DNA of 64,000 nucleotides, from contig NZ_SOAM01000004.1 of the NCBI RefSeq assembly GCF_004364555.1, positions 62,001-126,000 on the forward strand, written 5' to 3'. The DNA is from Amnibacterium kyonggiense. GTDB taxonomy: Bacteria; Actinomycetota; Actinomycetes; Actinomycetales; Microbacteriaceae. This document shows positions 42,719-51,559 of the stretch, piece after piece. The translations under genes were made by a program, and so were the position numbers. Each line of letters begins with the position of its first letter. Position 1 is the first letter of the stretch. The notes beneath the pieces are model-generated. The model ran no database searches. It saw only the letters and a program-made list of their open reading frames with translations, and was not told the DNA's origin.

Positions 42719-44560
42719 CTACTCGACGGTGACGGACTTCGCCAGGTTGCGCGGCTGGTCGACGTCCAGGCCCTTCGCCGCGGCGAGCTCGAGCGCGAAC
42801 AGCTGCAGCGGCACGACCGCGAGCAGCGGCTCCATGAGCGGGGAGGCGAGCGGGATGCGGATGACGTCGTCGGCGTACGGCAGCACGGCGACGTCCCCCG
42901 CCTCGGCGATCGCGATCACGTGCGCGCCACGGGCGCGGATCTCCTGGATGTTCGAGACGACCTTCGCGTGCAGCTCCTCGGCGTACCGGGGGCTGGGGAC
43001 GATCACGAAGACGCGCTGACCCGGTTCGATCAGCGCGATCGGGCCGTGCTTCAGCTCGCCCGCGGCGAAGCCCTCCGCGTGGATGTAGGCGAGCTCCTTC
43101 AGCTTGAGTGCGCCCTCCAGGGCGATCGGGTAGCCGACGTGCCGACCGAGGAACAGGACGCTGCGGGTGTCCGTCATGCTCTGCGCCAGCGTCCGCACCT
43201 CGTCGGCCGACTCGAGCACCTCGGTCAGCTTCTCGGGCACTGCCGCGAGCTCGTCGAGCTGCTCCCCGATCTGCTCCGGCGGCATCGTCCGCCGCGCCTG
43301 CGCGATGGCGAGGCCGAGCAGGTAGAGCGCGGTGATCTGGGCGACGAACGCCTTCGTCGACGCGACGGCGACCTCGGGACCGGCGTGCGTGTAGAGCACG
43401 CCGTCGGACTCGCGGGCGATGGTCGCGCCCTGGGTGTTGCAGATCGACAGCGTGGTCGCGCCGCGCTCGTGCGCGTACCGGACGGCCATGAGCGTGTCCA
43501 TCGTCTCGCCCGACTGGCTGATCGACACGACGAGCGTGCTCGGCGACAGGAACGGGTGGCGGTAGCGGAACTCGTGGGCGAGCTCGACCTCGACGGGCAG
43601 GCCGCCCCACATCTCCATCGCGTACTTGCCGAGCGTGCCGGCGTAGGCGGCCGTGCCGCAGGCGATCACGAGCACGCGGTCGATCGCGGCGAGGTCGATG
43701 CCCTCGATCTCCGGGATCGTCACCGTGCCGTCCTGGACGCGTCCGCGGATGGTGTTCGCGACGGCCTCCGGCTCCTCGCTGATCTCCTTCGCCATGAAGC
43801 TGTCCCAGCCGCCCTTCTCGGCGGCCGAGGCGTCCCACGCGACCTCGAAGGGCGTCGCCTCGACGGGCGTGCCGTCGAAGTCGAACACCTCCACGGTGTC
43901 CGCGGTGATGGCGACCATCTGGTCCTGGCCGATCGCGAGCGCGTTCCGCGTGTACTCGACGAACGCGGCGACGTCGGAGCCGAGGAAGTTCTCGTGCTCC
44001 CCCAGCCCGATCACGAGCGGGGAGTTCCGCCGCGCGCCGACGACGAGGCCCGGCTGGTCGGCGTGGACCGCGAGCAGCGTGAAGGCGCCGTGCAGGTGCG
44101 CGACGGTCGCGAGCATCGCGGCGCGCAGCTCGCGGGTGCGCTGGAACTCGCGGCCGAGGAGCACGGCGGCGACCTCGGTGTCGGTCTCGCTCTGGAAGAC
44201 GAATCCCTGCGAGACGAGCTCCGCCTTCAGCGCAGCGAAGTTCTCGATGATCCCGTTGTGGATCAGCGCGAGCTTGCCGTCGTCACCGAGGTGCGGATGC
44301 GCGTTCCCGTCCGTCGGACCGCCGTGCGTCGCCCAGCGGGTGTGGCCGATGCCGGTCCGTCCCTCGGGCAGCGAGTCCTCGGCGAGGTCCGTCGCCAGCA
44401 CCTGGAGGCGACCGGCGCGCTTGCGGGAGCGGACCGACCCCTCGTCGTCCACCACCGCGACGCCCGCGGAGTCGTAGCCCCGGTACTCGAGGCGGCGCAG
44501 GCCGTTGACGAGGACATCGACGCTGGACCGGGATCCGACGTAGCCGACGATTCCGCACAT
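42719..44560 (-). CDS. glmS: Glutamine-fructose-6-phosphate aminotransferase
   Basis: A 613-residue GlmS. The N-terminal glutaminase has the nucleophile Cys2 (MCGIVGYVGSR) plus HTRWATHGGPTD and NGIIENF. The C-terminal isomerase part has two SIS domains (ACGTAAYAGTLGKYAMEM, SISQSGETMDTL, TQGATIARESDGVLY and the terminal LAKSVTVE). It makes glucosamine-6-phosphate for peptidoglycan and the amino sugars of exported polysaccharide. The ATG at 44560 follows aaaggaac. A housekeeping gene embedded in the polysaccharide region; the 267-base upstream gap holds no recognised glmS ribozyme. Confidence 0.97.
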   Translation of the reverse strand: MCGIVGYVGSRSSVDVLVNGLRRLEYRGYDSAGVAVVDDEGSVRSRKRAGRLQVLATDLAEDSLPEGRTGIGHTRWATHGGPTDGNAHPHLGDDGKLALIHNGIIENFAALKAELVSQGFVFQSETDTEVAAVLLGREFQRTRELRAAMLATVAHLHGAFTLLAVHADQPGLVVGARRNSPLVIGLGEHENFLGSDVAAFVEYTRNALAIGQDQMVAITADTVEVFDFDGTPVEATPFEVAWDASAAEKGGWDSFMAKEISEEPEAVANTIRGRVQDGTVTIPEIEGIDLAAIDRVLVIACGTAAYAGTLGKYAMEMWGGLPVEVELAHEFRYRHPFLSPSTLVVSISQSGETMDTLMAVRYAHERGATTLSICNTQGATIARESDGVLYTHAGPEVAVASTKAFVAQITALYLLGLAIAQARRTMPPEQIGEQLDELAAVPEKLTEVLESADEVRTLAQSMTDTRSVLFLGRHVGYPIALEGALKLKELAYIHAEGFAAGELKHGPIALIEPGQRVFVIVPSPRYAEELHAKVVSNIQEIRARGAHVIAIAEAGDVAVLPYADDVIRIPLASPLMEPLLAVVPLQLFALELAAAKGLDVDQPRNLAKSVTVE

Positions 44561-44827
44561 GATTCGATTCGTTCCTTTCGGGAGAACGGTCCGGTCAGGA
44601 GACCGGTGGGCCGGCGACGGCAGGGTGGGCAGCGCCGGTGAAGTGGGCAGCACGACGGCGTCGTGGCGAGCAGGGGCTCGTCAGCGCGACGGCGACATGG
44701 AGGACGGGCTGCACAGGGCGTCCGTTCAGCCCTGTGGGTGCAGGGCGGCGGGTTGGGTTCGGGGGCCTCTCAGGATAGGAGCAGGCGCCCTCCACCGACA
44801 GCCCCCGTCGTGGGGTGCGGCCCGGCG

Positions 44828-45424
44828 CTAGTCGCGACGCCGCAAGATGGATCGCAGCGACGTCGGGTCGGCGTAGCGGACGACGCGCGCCGGCGCGCCG
44901 ACGACGGTCGCTCCGGCCGGAACGGAGGCGAGCACGACCGAGTTGGCGCCGATGACGGCCCCGTCTCCCACGGTGATGTCGCCGAGCAGGGCTGCCCCCG
45001 CGCCGATCGAGACGTGGTCGCCGACGATCGGGCTGCCGCCCACCGCGCCCTCCACGATCGACCGGACGCCGAGCGTCACCCCCTGCTAGATGGCGACGCC
45101 GTCGCCGACGCGCGCAGCGTGGTGGATGACGATCCCTCGCGGGTGCCGGATGCGCAGGCCGGAGCCGATGGTCGCGCCGACCTCCACGTCCATCCCGTAG
45201 GCGCGGACGTTGTGGAGCCGCAGCCAGAGCGCGGCGATCTTGACGCCGTGGCGTGCGCACCAGAGCTGCGCGGCGAGGATCATCGTGGCGCGGAACCCGG
45301 GGTCGAGGAGCGCTCGGGCGAGGCTGCGACCGGTCAGCGGTTCCCCGAAGGTCGCGACGAAGGACCGGCGGGCCCGGCGCAGGAGCGGTTCCGACCGATC
45401 TTCGTCGGCAAGCAGCCCGGTCAC
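44828..45424 (-). pseudogene. Acetyltransferase (serine acetyltransferase/WcaB-like) broken by amber codon
   Basis: The reverse strand encodes a left-handed beta-helix hexapeptide acetyltransferase: an N-terminal helical region (WCARHGVKIAALWLRLHNV), then GLRIRHPRGIVIHHAARVGDGVAI, a TAG at 45083-45085, and QGVTLGVRSIVEGAVGGSPIVGD through GAPARVVRYADP. The frame is continuous across the TAG; family members normally have a Tyr or Phe at that point (VxIyQGVTLG), so one base change from TAC would explain it. The start is uncertain (GTG at 45424 used). Suppression, restart at 45079 or sequencing error are alternatives. Confidence 0.8.
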
Positions 45425-45598
45425 GGGCGCCGGATCCGGATGACGGGAAGACGAGTCAGGCGCAAAGGGCGTCCTCAGGAGGGTGGCGCCGGCGTTCAGC
45501 GGCAGTCGCAGGCTCGATGGGTGTCGGGTCTGCGCGGCCACGCCGAAGCGATGGTCGGGGTGCCGCGAGCATAGGGCAGCGAACTGCGGACCGGGAGT

Positions 45599-45623
45599 CC
45601 CCCGTTCGCGGCCCCCGTTCGGG
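45599..45623. promoter_or_regulatory. Tandem CCCCCGTTCG elements
   Basis: CCCCCGTTCG occurs at 45599-45608 and again, extended to CCCCCGTTCGGG, at 45612-45623. They lie 78-102 bases before the lipoprotein hydrolase ATG and upstream of the acetyltransferase remnant on the other strand. Same core as at 1530 and 30557. Confidence 0.4.
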
Positions 45624-45700
45624 TGACATCCGGCCGTAGAACGGCGATGATCAGGCATTCTGCGCAGTCGCCGCACGCCCGCCCCCGTACCATCGGCGGC

Positions 45701-46621
45701 ATGCGCCCATCCGGTTCCCGCAGGCGCGTGCGCCTGGCTATCAGGTCCCTCGTCCTCGCGCCGGCCCTGACGACGGCCCTGCTGCTCGCCGGCTGCACGA
45801 CCGGGGCGAGCGCCCCGACCCCGACCCCGACGCGGACCCCTGCGGTCGAGGTCGCCCACGATCTCGACTTCGCCTCCCCCGGCGGCACCCCGCTGAAGCT
45901 CGACGCCTGCACGCCGAAGGGCGTCGCCGGCCCGCTGCCCGCCGTCGTCATCGTGCACTCCGGGTCCTTCATCGAGGGCGCGCACGGCGACCTCGACTGG
46001 CTGTGCGAGGAGGGCGCCCGGCACGGCTTCGCGGCGTTCACCGTCGACTACCGCCTGCTGCCCGCCGCGCACTTCCCGGGCCAGCTCGACGACGTCGCGT
46101 CCGCGGTCGACTGGATCAGCGCCGCCGCGCAGGCGAAGCGCTTCCGCGTCGACCCGAAGCGGGTGGCCCTCCTCGGCACCTCCGCCGGCGCGATCATCTC
46201 GTCCGGTCTGCTCACCGGCGTGCCCGGCTCCCCTGTGAAGCCGAGCCGCTTCGTCGGCGGGGCGCTGCTGTCGGCCGCCTACGACCTGCCCGCCGCCGCC
46301 ACGCAGGCGGGCACGACGCAGGAGGAGGTGAAGGTCGCCCTCGAGTACGCGGGCTGCTCGACCACCGACTGCCCGGCGCTGAAGACGATCTCGGCGATCA
46401 ACTCGGTCGACCGCTCCGACCCGCCGATCTTCCTGGCGAACTCGACGAACGAGCTGGTCCCGCTCCCCCAGGCCACGGCGATGGACGCGGCGCTCAAGGC
46501 CGCCGGTGTGCAGCACGAGTTCCACATCGCCCAGGGCACCGACCACGCCGAGTTCATCGTGCAGAACCACCCGGACATCGACGCGGCGATGTGGGCGTTC
46601 CTCACGAAGATCGCGCGCTGA
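45701..46621 (+). CDS. Alpha/beta-hydrolase lipoprotein (BD-FAE/esterase-like)
   Basis: A 306-residue secreted lipoprotein: signal segment SLVLAPALTTALLLAGC with lipobox LAGC, a Thr/Pro linker, then an alpha/beta-hydrolase fold. PAVVIVHSGSFIEG replaces the common HGGGF oxyanion loop, the nucleophile is in GTSAG, and DHAEFI supplies the catalytic His; PPIFLANSTNELVPL carries the acidic residue. Activity is most likely carboxylesterase, which could deacetylate polymer at the cell surface. ATG at 45701. Confidence 0.82.
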   Translation: MRPSGSRRRVRLAIRSLVLAPALTTALLLAGCTTGASAPTPTPTRTPAVEVAHDLDFASPGGTPLKLDACTPKGVAGPLPAVVIVHSGSFIEGAHGDLDWLCEEGARHGFAAFTVDYRLLPAAHFPGQLDDVASAVDWISAAAQAKRFRVDPKRVALLGTSAGAIISSGLLTGVPGSPVKPSRFVGGALLSAAYDLPAAATQAGTTQEEVKVALEYAGCSTTDCPALKTISAINSVDRSDPPIFLANSTNELVPLPQATAMDAALKAAGVQHEFHIAQGTDHAEFIVQNHPDIDAAMWAFLTKIAR

Positions 46622-46651
46622 TCGCCGTACCGGTCGGCCGGGTGGACCGGG

Positions 46652-47722
46652 TCAATACCGCTCGATCCGGAGCAGATCGGGGCGCGGCTTCCCGCCGACG
46701 ATGAGCGTGATGCCGCTCGCCTTCTGCAGGTTCGGGCGACCGTTGTAGCGGTAGGGCAGCGTCACGACGAAGTGCCCGTCGGTGAGCGGCGGGTCCACGA
46801 TGCGGAACGTCCCGGTCCCCAGGTCGTTGGAGATCCGGACGCCGTACGCGTTGCCGATGGCGACCGGCCGCACCAGCTCGTTGCTGCCCGTGACCCGCTC
46901 GAAGTTGAAGCCCGCTCGCCCGTTGCCGATCGCCCGGCAGTCGATGCAGCGGACGCCGCTCGACTGCCAGAACGCGAACCCCATCCCGTACCGGTTCTGC
47001 TTCGAGAGCGTGCTGCAGATCGTGATGTCGGTGGAGTTGTTCACCCCGAACCCGGAGGCGCCCACCCCGGCGCCGTCGACGACGACGTCCGACCACTGCG
47101 ATCCCGCGGTCCGGTAGTCGTTGATACCGAACGTCTCCCCCGGCGGCGACGCCGCGTCGCCCGGGATCGCGGCGACGCGGATCTGCGAGGCCCGCAGGCC
47201 GCTGCCGTGGTCGACGCGCAGCCCGTTGTAGAGGTGCCCCTGGTCGGTGCCCTGCACGGCGAACCCGCGGAGCACCGTGCGGTCGCCATCGACCTTCAGC
47301 ACGCTGAGCTGGTTCGTGTTCGGGAAGCCGGTCGGGATGTCCCCCGCCCGCGTGGAGGTGCCGGGCGCGACCTCGAAGACCGTCCTGCCGACGCCCGCGC
47401 CGACGATCCCGCGTGCGCTCGCCAAGACGACTCCGCCGTCGAGCGTCCCGTTCGCCGGCGTGAAGTCGTCGAAGGCGATCGTCCGCGCCGGCAGTCGCAC
47501 GACCCGCCGCCCGGCGTTCGCAACGGCCCGCCGGAAGCCGTCGTCGGCCGGAACCGTCCGGCCGACCGTGCCGGTCGCGCACTGCCCGGGAACGGGCGTG
47601 GGCAGCGGCACAGTGGCCAGCGGGGAACTCGGCTGCGCAGCGGGGCTCGTGCAGCCGCTCAGCACCAGGACGACGAGGACACACAGACCATTGCGCACGA
47701 CGGAGCTCCGGCGGCGAACCAT
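46652..47722 (-). CDS. Right-handed beta-helix lipoprotein (copy 1)
   Basis: A 356-residue secreted protein with lipobox LVLSGC. The body is a parallel beta-helix array: TVLRGFAVQG, GHLYNGLRVDHG, SGLRASQIRVAAIPG, SQWSDVVVDGAG, TDITICSTLSKQN and VRCIDCRAIGNG, with the repeated N-x-x-x hydrophobic spacing. SPPGETFGINDYRT and GMGFAFWQSSG are shared with the paralogue at 50290. This fold is common to pectate lyases, polysaccharide lyases and epimerases; no catalytic residue is certain. It could bind or degrade polymer at the surface. Confidence 0.78.
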   Translation of the reverse strand: MVRRRSSVVRNGLCVLVVLVLSGCTSPAAQPSSPLATVPLPTPVPGQCATGTVGRTVPADDGFRRAVANAGRRVVRLPARTIAFDDFTPANGTLDGGVVLASARGIVGAGVGRTVFEVAPGTSTRAGDIPTGFPNTNQLSVLKVDGDRTVLRGFAVQGTDQGHLYNGLRVDHGSGLRASQIRVAAIPGDAASPPGETFGINDYRTAGSQWSDVVVDGAGVGASGFGVNNSTDITICSTLSKQNRYGMGFAFWQSSGVRCIDCRAIGNGRAGFNFERVTGSNELVRPVAIGNAYGVRISNDLGTGTFRIVDPPLTDGHFVVTLPYRYNGRPNLQKASGITLIVGGKPRPDLLRIERY

Positions 47723-47821
47723 GGCTCTCCTCGATCGGGGAACAACATGCTAGAGGCGACCGAGAGCGCGCCCAGCGCGGACCCGCCGCCGCGCCCCGCC
47801 CTCCGCTCTCCGCTCTCCGCT

Positions 47822-47849
47822 CCCGCTGGTTGAGGTGCGAGCGAAGCGA
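47822..47849. repeat. Dispersed repeat C, copy 1
   Basis: A 28-nt sequence (containing gctggttgaggtgcgagcga) identical to 49203-49230, in the same orientation. It lies four bases from the conserved end of the IS110-type element. Related REP-like sequences are common in this family of bacteria; the role is unknown. Confidence 0.75.
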
Positions 47850-47852
47850 GAT

Positions 47853-49008
47853 GCTCCTATGTCATGTCAAGGAGGAGTGCGCGGTAGATCGGGCGGGCGA
47901 GGTGGCGTTTGAGGACGCGGATGGCTTCGCGTTTGCTGTCGCCGGCGGCGACGCGTTTCGCGATGAACGTTTTCGTTTGCTCGTCGTGAGCGATGCGGGT
48001 GATCGCGATGCGCCAGATCGCGTTGTTCCCTTGCCGGTCACCGCCGCGGTTGAGGCGGTGCCGGTTCGTCTTGCCCGAGGAAGCCGGGATCGGGCTGACC
48101 CCGCAGAGCGCGGCGAACGCGGCGTCGGAGTGCAGCCTGTGCGGGTTCTGTCCCGCCGTGACGAGCAGCTGGCCGGCGACCTCGGTCCCGACGCCGGTCA
48201 ATGCGAGCAGGTTCGGGGCGAGGCGTTCGACCAGCGGTGTCGTCACGGCCGTGATCGCGCGGATCTCGTCGCGAGCGTTCAGCCAGGTCCGGGCCAGGCT
48301 TGCCAGCGCGGTCTTCACCGCTGCGGTGACGTCCCCGGTCGCGGCGGCGGCGAGGTCGGGACGGAACCCGGCCGCCCTGCGGGCCAGGGCCAGCATGGTC
48401 AGTCCGGTCAGCTGTCGCTGCAGCTGTTCGGGTGCGGTGATCAGCAGGCTCCTGATCCGACGCGCGGCATCACCCTGCTGCTTGACCGCGTGACGGCGGG
48501 CGACCCGCAGGTTCCGTAACCCCTCGACAGCGCCGGTAGTGTCCTTCGGCGTCGCCTCCGCGGTCCCGGACAGCACTGCCCGGGCCGCGGACTCCGCGTC
48601 GATCGGATCGGACTTGCCGACCCGGCGACGGGTCGGCAAGTCCGGGCGGTTCACCTCGACGACCTGCAGCCCGGCGGCTTGCAGGTGCCGGGTGACCCCG
48701 GCCCCGTAGGAGCCGGTCCCCTCGACCCCGACCTTGACCACCTGCCCGTGCCCGGCCAGCCACGCGGCCGCCTGCCCGTACCCGGACCGGTTCGCGGGGA
48801 ACGTCGCCGATCCGAGCATCGCGCCGGCCGTCGTGACCGCCGCGACGGTATGCGTCTGGGAATGGGTATCGATCCCGCCGATCACCATCACCGGCGGAGC
48901 AGGGTGTGTCATCGTGGCCATCAGCCGTCCTCTCGTCCTGGGGATGGCACGCGCTCGACAACGATGCGGACAGGACAGTGATGGGGACCTCTGGACCAGG
49001 CTCCTATG
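47853..49008 (-). mobile_element. IS110-family insertion sequence
   Basis: An element of about 1.15 kb holding a single DEDD transposase. The 9-bp sequence gctcctatg occurs at both limits (47853-47861 and 49000-49008), which I take as the ends or target core. The transposase stop lies within the left copy, and about 80 bases of noncoding sequence precede the transposase start. There are no terminal inverted repeats, as usual for the family. A larger element reaching into 49009-49202 cannot be excluded. Confidence 0.7.
47857..48921 (-). CDS. IS110-family transposase/recombinase
   Basis: A 354-residue protein. The RuvC-like DEDD domain shows GGIDTHSQTHTVA (D18), VGVEGTGSYGAG and KSDPIDAESAARAV. 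The C-terminal Transposase_20 domain shows LLALTGVGTEVAGQLL, AFAALCGVSPIPASSGK with the candidate nucleophilic serine, and RHRLNRGGDRQGNNAIW. IS110 recombinases, guided by a bridge RNA from the element itself, insert without terminal repeats. The ATG at 48921 or 48912. The gene seems intact, so the element may be active. Confidence 0.92.
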   Translation of the reverse strand: MATMTHPAPPVMVIGGIDTHSQTHTVAAVTTAGAMLGSATFPANRSGYGQAAAWLAGHGQVVKVGVEGTGSYGAGVTRHLQAAGLQVVEVNRPDLPTRRRVGKSDPIDAESAARAVLSGTAEATPKDTTGAVEGLRNLRVARRHAVKQQGDAARRIRSLLITAPEQLQRQLTGLTMLALARRAAGFRPDLAAAATGDVTAAVKTALASLARTWLNARDEIRAITAVTTPLVERLAPNLLALTGVGTEVAGQLLVTAGQNPHRLHSDAAFAALCGVSPIPASSGKTNRHRLNRGGDRQGNNAIWRIAITRIAHDEQTKTFIAKRVAAGDSKREAIRVLKRHLARPIYRALLLDMT

Positions 49009-49276
49009 AGGTCACGACGCCATCGAGACGAGTGCACAGTGATTCCGCACCGACCGGGCCGACAGATCTAGCTGAAGACACAACGGTCGGCCTCGAAACG
49101 GGTCAGACCCGGCCGGTGCGGAACCACCACCAGTCTCACTGCCTCGAAACCACAGCGCCGATTTCGCGGCCCTCGCGACCACACTCCCCCACCCCGCCCC
49201 GACCCGCTGGTTGAGGTGCGAGCGAAGCGACCCTCAAAATCAGAGCTCCGAAGCAACACCCCGTCGGAGAAGCCCC
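49009..49276. other. Noncoding stretch next to the IS110 element
   Basis: About 270 bases without a convincing gene. It contains repeat C copy 2 (49203-49230) and two gcctcgaaac words (49090 and 49141). If the insertion extends further right than the 9-bp repeat, the bridge RNA gene would be here; otherwise this is the old intergenic region. Confidence 0.4.
49203..49230. repeat. Dispersed repeat C, copy 2
   Basis: Identical over 28 nt to 47822-47849 and in the same orientation, so the two copies bracket the IS110 element and 190 bases more. They could be pre-existing targets or a duplication. Confidence 0.75.
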
Positions 49277-49633
49277 TCAACCCCGACGAGTCGACATCCA
49301 CGCCAGCGGGAACGAAGCCCGCCGCATCCCGCGCTTCAGCACGACCTCGGAAACCCCGGCCCGGCGCAGCTCCTCGACGTGCTCCCGCGTGAACTGCAGC
49401 CGGTGCCGCAGCTTCCACCAGTCCTGCCCGGGCTGGCGCGCCGCGATGATCCGCGTCCGCCCGTCGAGGCGCGCGACCGTGCGCACGGACTTCACTGACG
49501 AGTCCGGAATCGCAGCGGAGAACGGCCGGCGCTCGTCGAGATGCGGGTGCGGCTCCTCGGTCGAGCGCTCAGCCTTGCTCGCGGCAGGCGCCGCCCGCTC
49601 CGACGCTCTCCGTACTGACTCCGCATGTGTCAT
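49277..49633 (-). CDS. Hypothetical small basic protein
   Basis: A 118-residue reading frame with an ATG at 49633 and a Gly/Pro-poor, Arg-rich body. The C-terminal half (WWKLRHRLQFTREHVEELRRAGVSEVVLKRGMRRASFPLAW) has plausible helix-turn features and could be a DNA-binding fragment. No family recognised, and the region is near a mobile element, so a remnant is possible. Confidence 0.4.
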   Translation of the reverse strand: MTHAESVRRASERAAPAASKAERSTEEPHPHLDERRPFSAAIPDSSVKSVRTVARLDGRTRIIAARQPGQDWWKLRHRLQFTREHVEELRRAGVSEVVLKRGMRRASFPLAWMSTRRG

Positions 49634-49815
49634 CGACGATCCCCCTCAAGCGACGTGCGACCACGCCGTCGTGGAGAAAGCAGGACGCCCGCACATCCGT
49701 TCGACGACCGTACTCAGCAGCGGTCCCCGCGCCGCATCCAGTCGGCTTCCTCGAAGTCAGGTTCCGTTCATCTCCCGCTCAGCGGAAGTCGCCGCCCCGA
49801 ACGACCGGGGCCGCG

Positions 49816-50040
49816 TCAGTCGTCGAACGGCACGGCTCGCAGGTGCTTCTTCACCCATGCGACCGTCGCGGCCGATGCGCGCATCGCCTCCTCGAGGCGG
49901 GCCAGGAAATCGCTCGGCTCGACAGGGCCGCGGGCCGGCAGAGGCATCGTGGCGAGCGGGTCCACCTCAGCCGACAGACGATCGAGATCGGGCGCTTCGG
50001 CTCGCTGGAGCGACGGCCCGAGCGCGCCGCTCACCAGCAC
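49816..50040 (-). CDS. Hypothetical short protein, possibly a remnant
   Basis: The reverse strand holds a 74-codon frame from the GTG at 50040; a longer version from 50193 has a low-complexity Pro/Asp-rich start that looks noncoding. The end (FLARLEEAMRASAATVAWVKKHLRAVPF) resembles an amphipathic helix and has good codon bias. No family recognised. It may be a decayed gene in the accessory strip between the two beta-helix genes. Confidence 0.3.
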   Translation of the reverse strand: MLVSGALGPSLQRAEAPDLDRLSAEVDPLATMPLPARGPVEPSDFLARLEEAMRASAATVAWVKKHLRAVPFDD

Positions 50041-50289
50041 ATTCCGCAGTCGCAATCCCAGCCGGTCGCGTGCTGACGCGGTTCGGGGGCAGGCTCGATC
50101 GTCGGATCGGGATTCATCGGGTACTCCGTGCGCGTCGGGCGGGTTGGGTGACCCGCCAGGGTTCGACGCGCGGCCGCAGGCTATCGATTCCAACGCCCGA
50201 CCGGCCAGTCCCCCCTTTCAGGACCGCTGGACGTGCTGGACGCGCCGTGTCGGCCTGTCGGAAGTCTGCGGAGGGCGCGGTCGGTGCGA

Positions 50290-51369
50290 TCAGTACCGCA
50301 CGATGCGGAGCAGGTCGGGCCGCGGCTTCCCATGGACGATCAGGCTGATGTCGCTCGCCCGCTGCCGGTTCGTCGTCCCGTACCAGCGCTTCGGCAGGGT
50401 GACGGTCCAGCGTCCGTGGTTCAGTTTCGGGTCGACGATCCGGAAATGCGCGCTGGACCGGTCCGATGCGATCCGCATCCCGTACCGATTGCCGCTCGCG
50501 GCCGGCCGAACCAGGACGACGGCGCCGGTCGTCCGCTCGAAGTTGAAGCCCGAGAACCCGTTGTCGACCGCGCGGCTGTCGACGAGCCGGATCCCGCTCG
50601 ACTGCCAGAACGCGAAGCCCATGCCGGTCGGGTTGTTCCGCGAGACCGCGTCGCAGATGGTGATGCTGCGCGAGCTGTTGACCCCGAACCCGCTCGCGCC
50701 GACGCCCTTGCCGTCGACGACGATGTGCGACCACTGCGAGCCGACCGTCCGGTAGTCGTTGATCCCGAACGTCTCCCCCGGGGGCGCACTGTCGTTCCCG
50801 GGGATGTGCGTGATGCGGAGACGCGACGCTCGCAACCCCCGCACGCGGTCGATACGGAGCCCGTTGTAGAGGTGCCCCTGCTTCGTCCCGTTCACGGTGA
50901 AGCCGCGGAGCACCGCCGATCTCCCGCTGACGCGCAGCACGGACAGCTGGTTCGTGTTCGGGAAGGTCCGCGGGATGTCCTTCGCGTGCGTCGAGCTGTA
51001 CTGCTTCACCTGCAGCGTCGTCCGCGACGCCCCGGAGCCGACCAGACCGCCGACCGTCGGGCCGGCGACCGCGCCGTCGAGGGTCCCGTCCGCCCGAGTG
51101 AAGTTCGTGAACGAGAATCGCCCGGAACCCAGCTGGATCACGCGACCGTCAGCCGCAGCGACGCGCTTCGTGAACGAAGAGGCCGCCGGCAGCTTCGAGT
51201 ACGCGAGTCGCGCCGTCGCGACGGCGGCACCGTCCCCGGCGCATCGCACGGCGTGCTTCGCAGCAGCGCCGGGCGCGGCCGTGGCAGCCGGCGCGAGACC
51301 GCCGACAGCGAGGAGGGCGGCGACCGTCGCGGCGAGCGCGCTCGATCGGAGGTGAGGAGGTCGGTGCAC
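50290..51369 (-). CDS. Right-handed beta-helix secreted protein (copy 2)
   Basis: A 359-residue secreted paralogue of the 46652 protein. I use the GTG at 51369, which gives a Sec signal (LRSSALAATVAALLAVGGLAPAATAAP) and has agg at fair spacing; an upstream GTG at 51432 adds 21 residues. It has no lipobox, unlike copy 1. Shared segments: FPNTNQLSVL, GHLYNGLR, SPPGETFGINDYRT, GVGASGFGVN, GMGFAFWQSSG and GKPRPDLLRI. Copy 1 is anchored and copy 2 is soluble, which suggests two forms of one polymer-acting activity. Confidence 0.78.
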   Translation of the reverse strand: MHRPPHLRSSALAATVAALLAVGGLAPAATAAPGAAAKHAVRCAGDGAAVATARLAYSKLPAASSFTKRVAAADGRVIQLGSGRFSFTNFTRADGTLDGAVAGPTVGGLVGSGASRTTLQVKQYSSTHAKDIPRTFPNTNQLSVLRVSGRSAVLRGFTVNGTKQGHLYNGLRIDRVRGLRASRLRITHIPGNDSAPPGETFGINDYRTVGSQWSHIVVDGKGVGASGFGVNSSRSITICDAVSRNNPTGMGFAFWQSSGIRLVDSRAVDNGFSGFNFERTTGAVVLVRPAASGNRYGMRIASDRSSAHFRIVDPKLNHGRWTVTLPKRWYGTTNRQRASDISLIVHGKPRPDLLRIVRY

Positions 51370-51559
51370 AGTGATCCTGCCGGTGGGCGACGGCGCGACG
51401 CGTCCGAGTGGGTGCTCGGTCGGGACCTGCACGGTATCGGAGGCTCGCAGCCGCCGCTACCGCATACGCGTGATCGACGGCTCGGTTCTCCGTCCGCGGG
51501 GTTGTCCGCAATCCTTCGCCGTCAGAAGTCTTCCGGGCGGACTTCCTCGGCGACTGGAG

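Noticed and set aside
44561-44827. A glmS ribozyme upstream of glmS
   Set aside because: No pseudoknot core or conserved cleavage context could be seen; most actinobacteria lack it.
49090-49150. Two gcctcgaaac words as target-site duplications of the IS
   Set aside because: Both lie on the same side of the transposase and do not bracket it.
47822-49230. The two 28-nt direct repeats as a CRISPR remnant
   Set aside because: Only two copies 1.38 kb apart, with a transposase between them and no cas genes.
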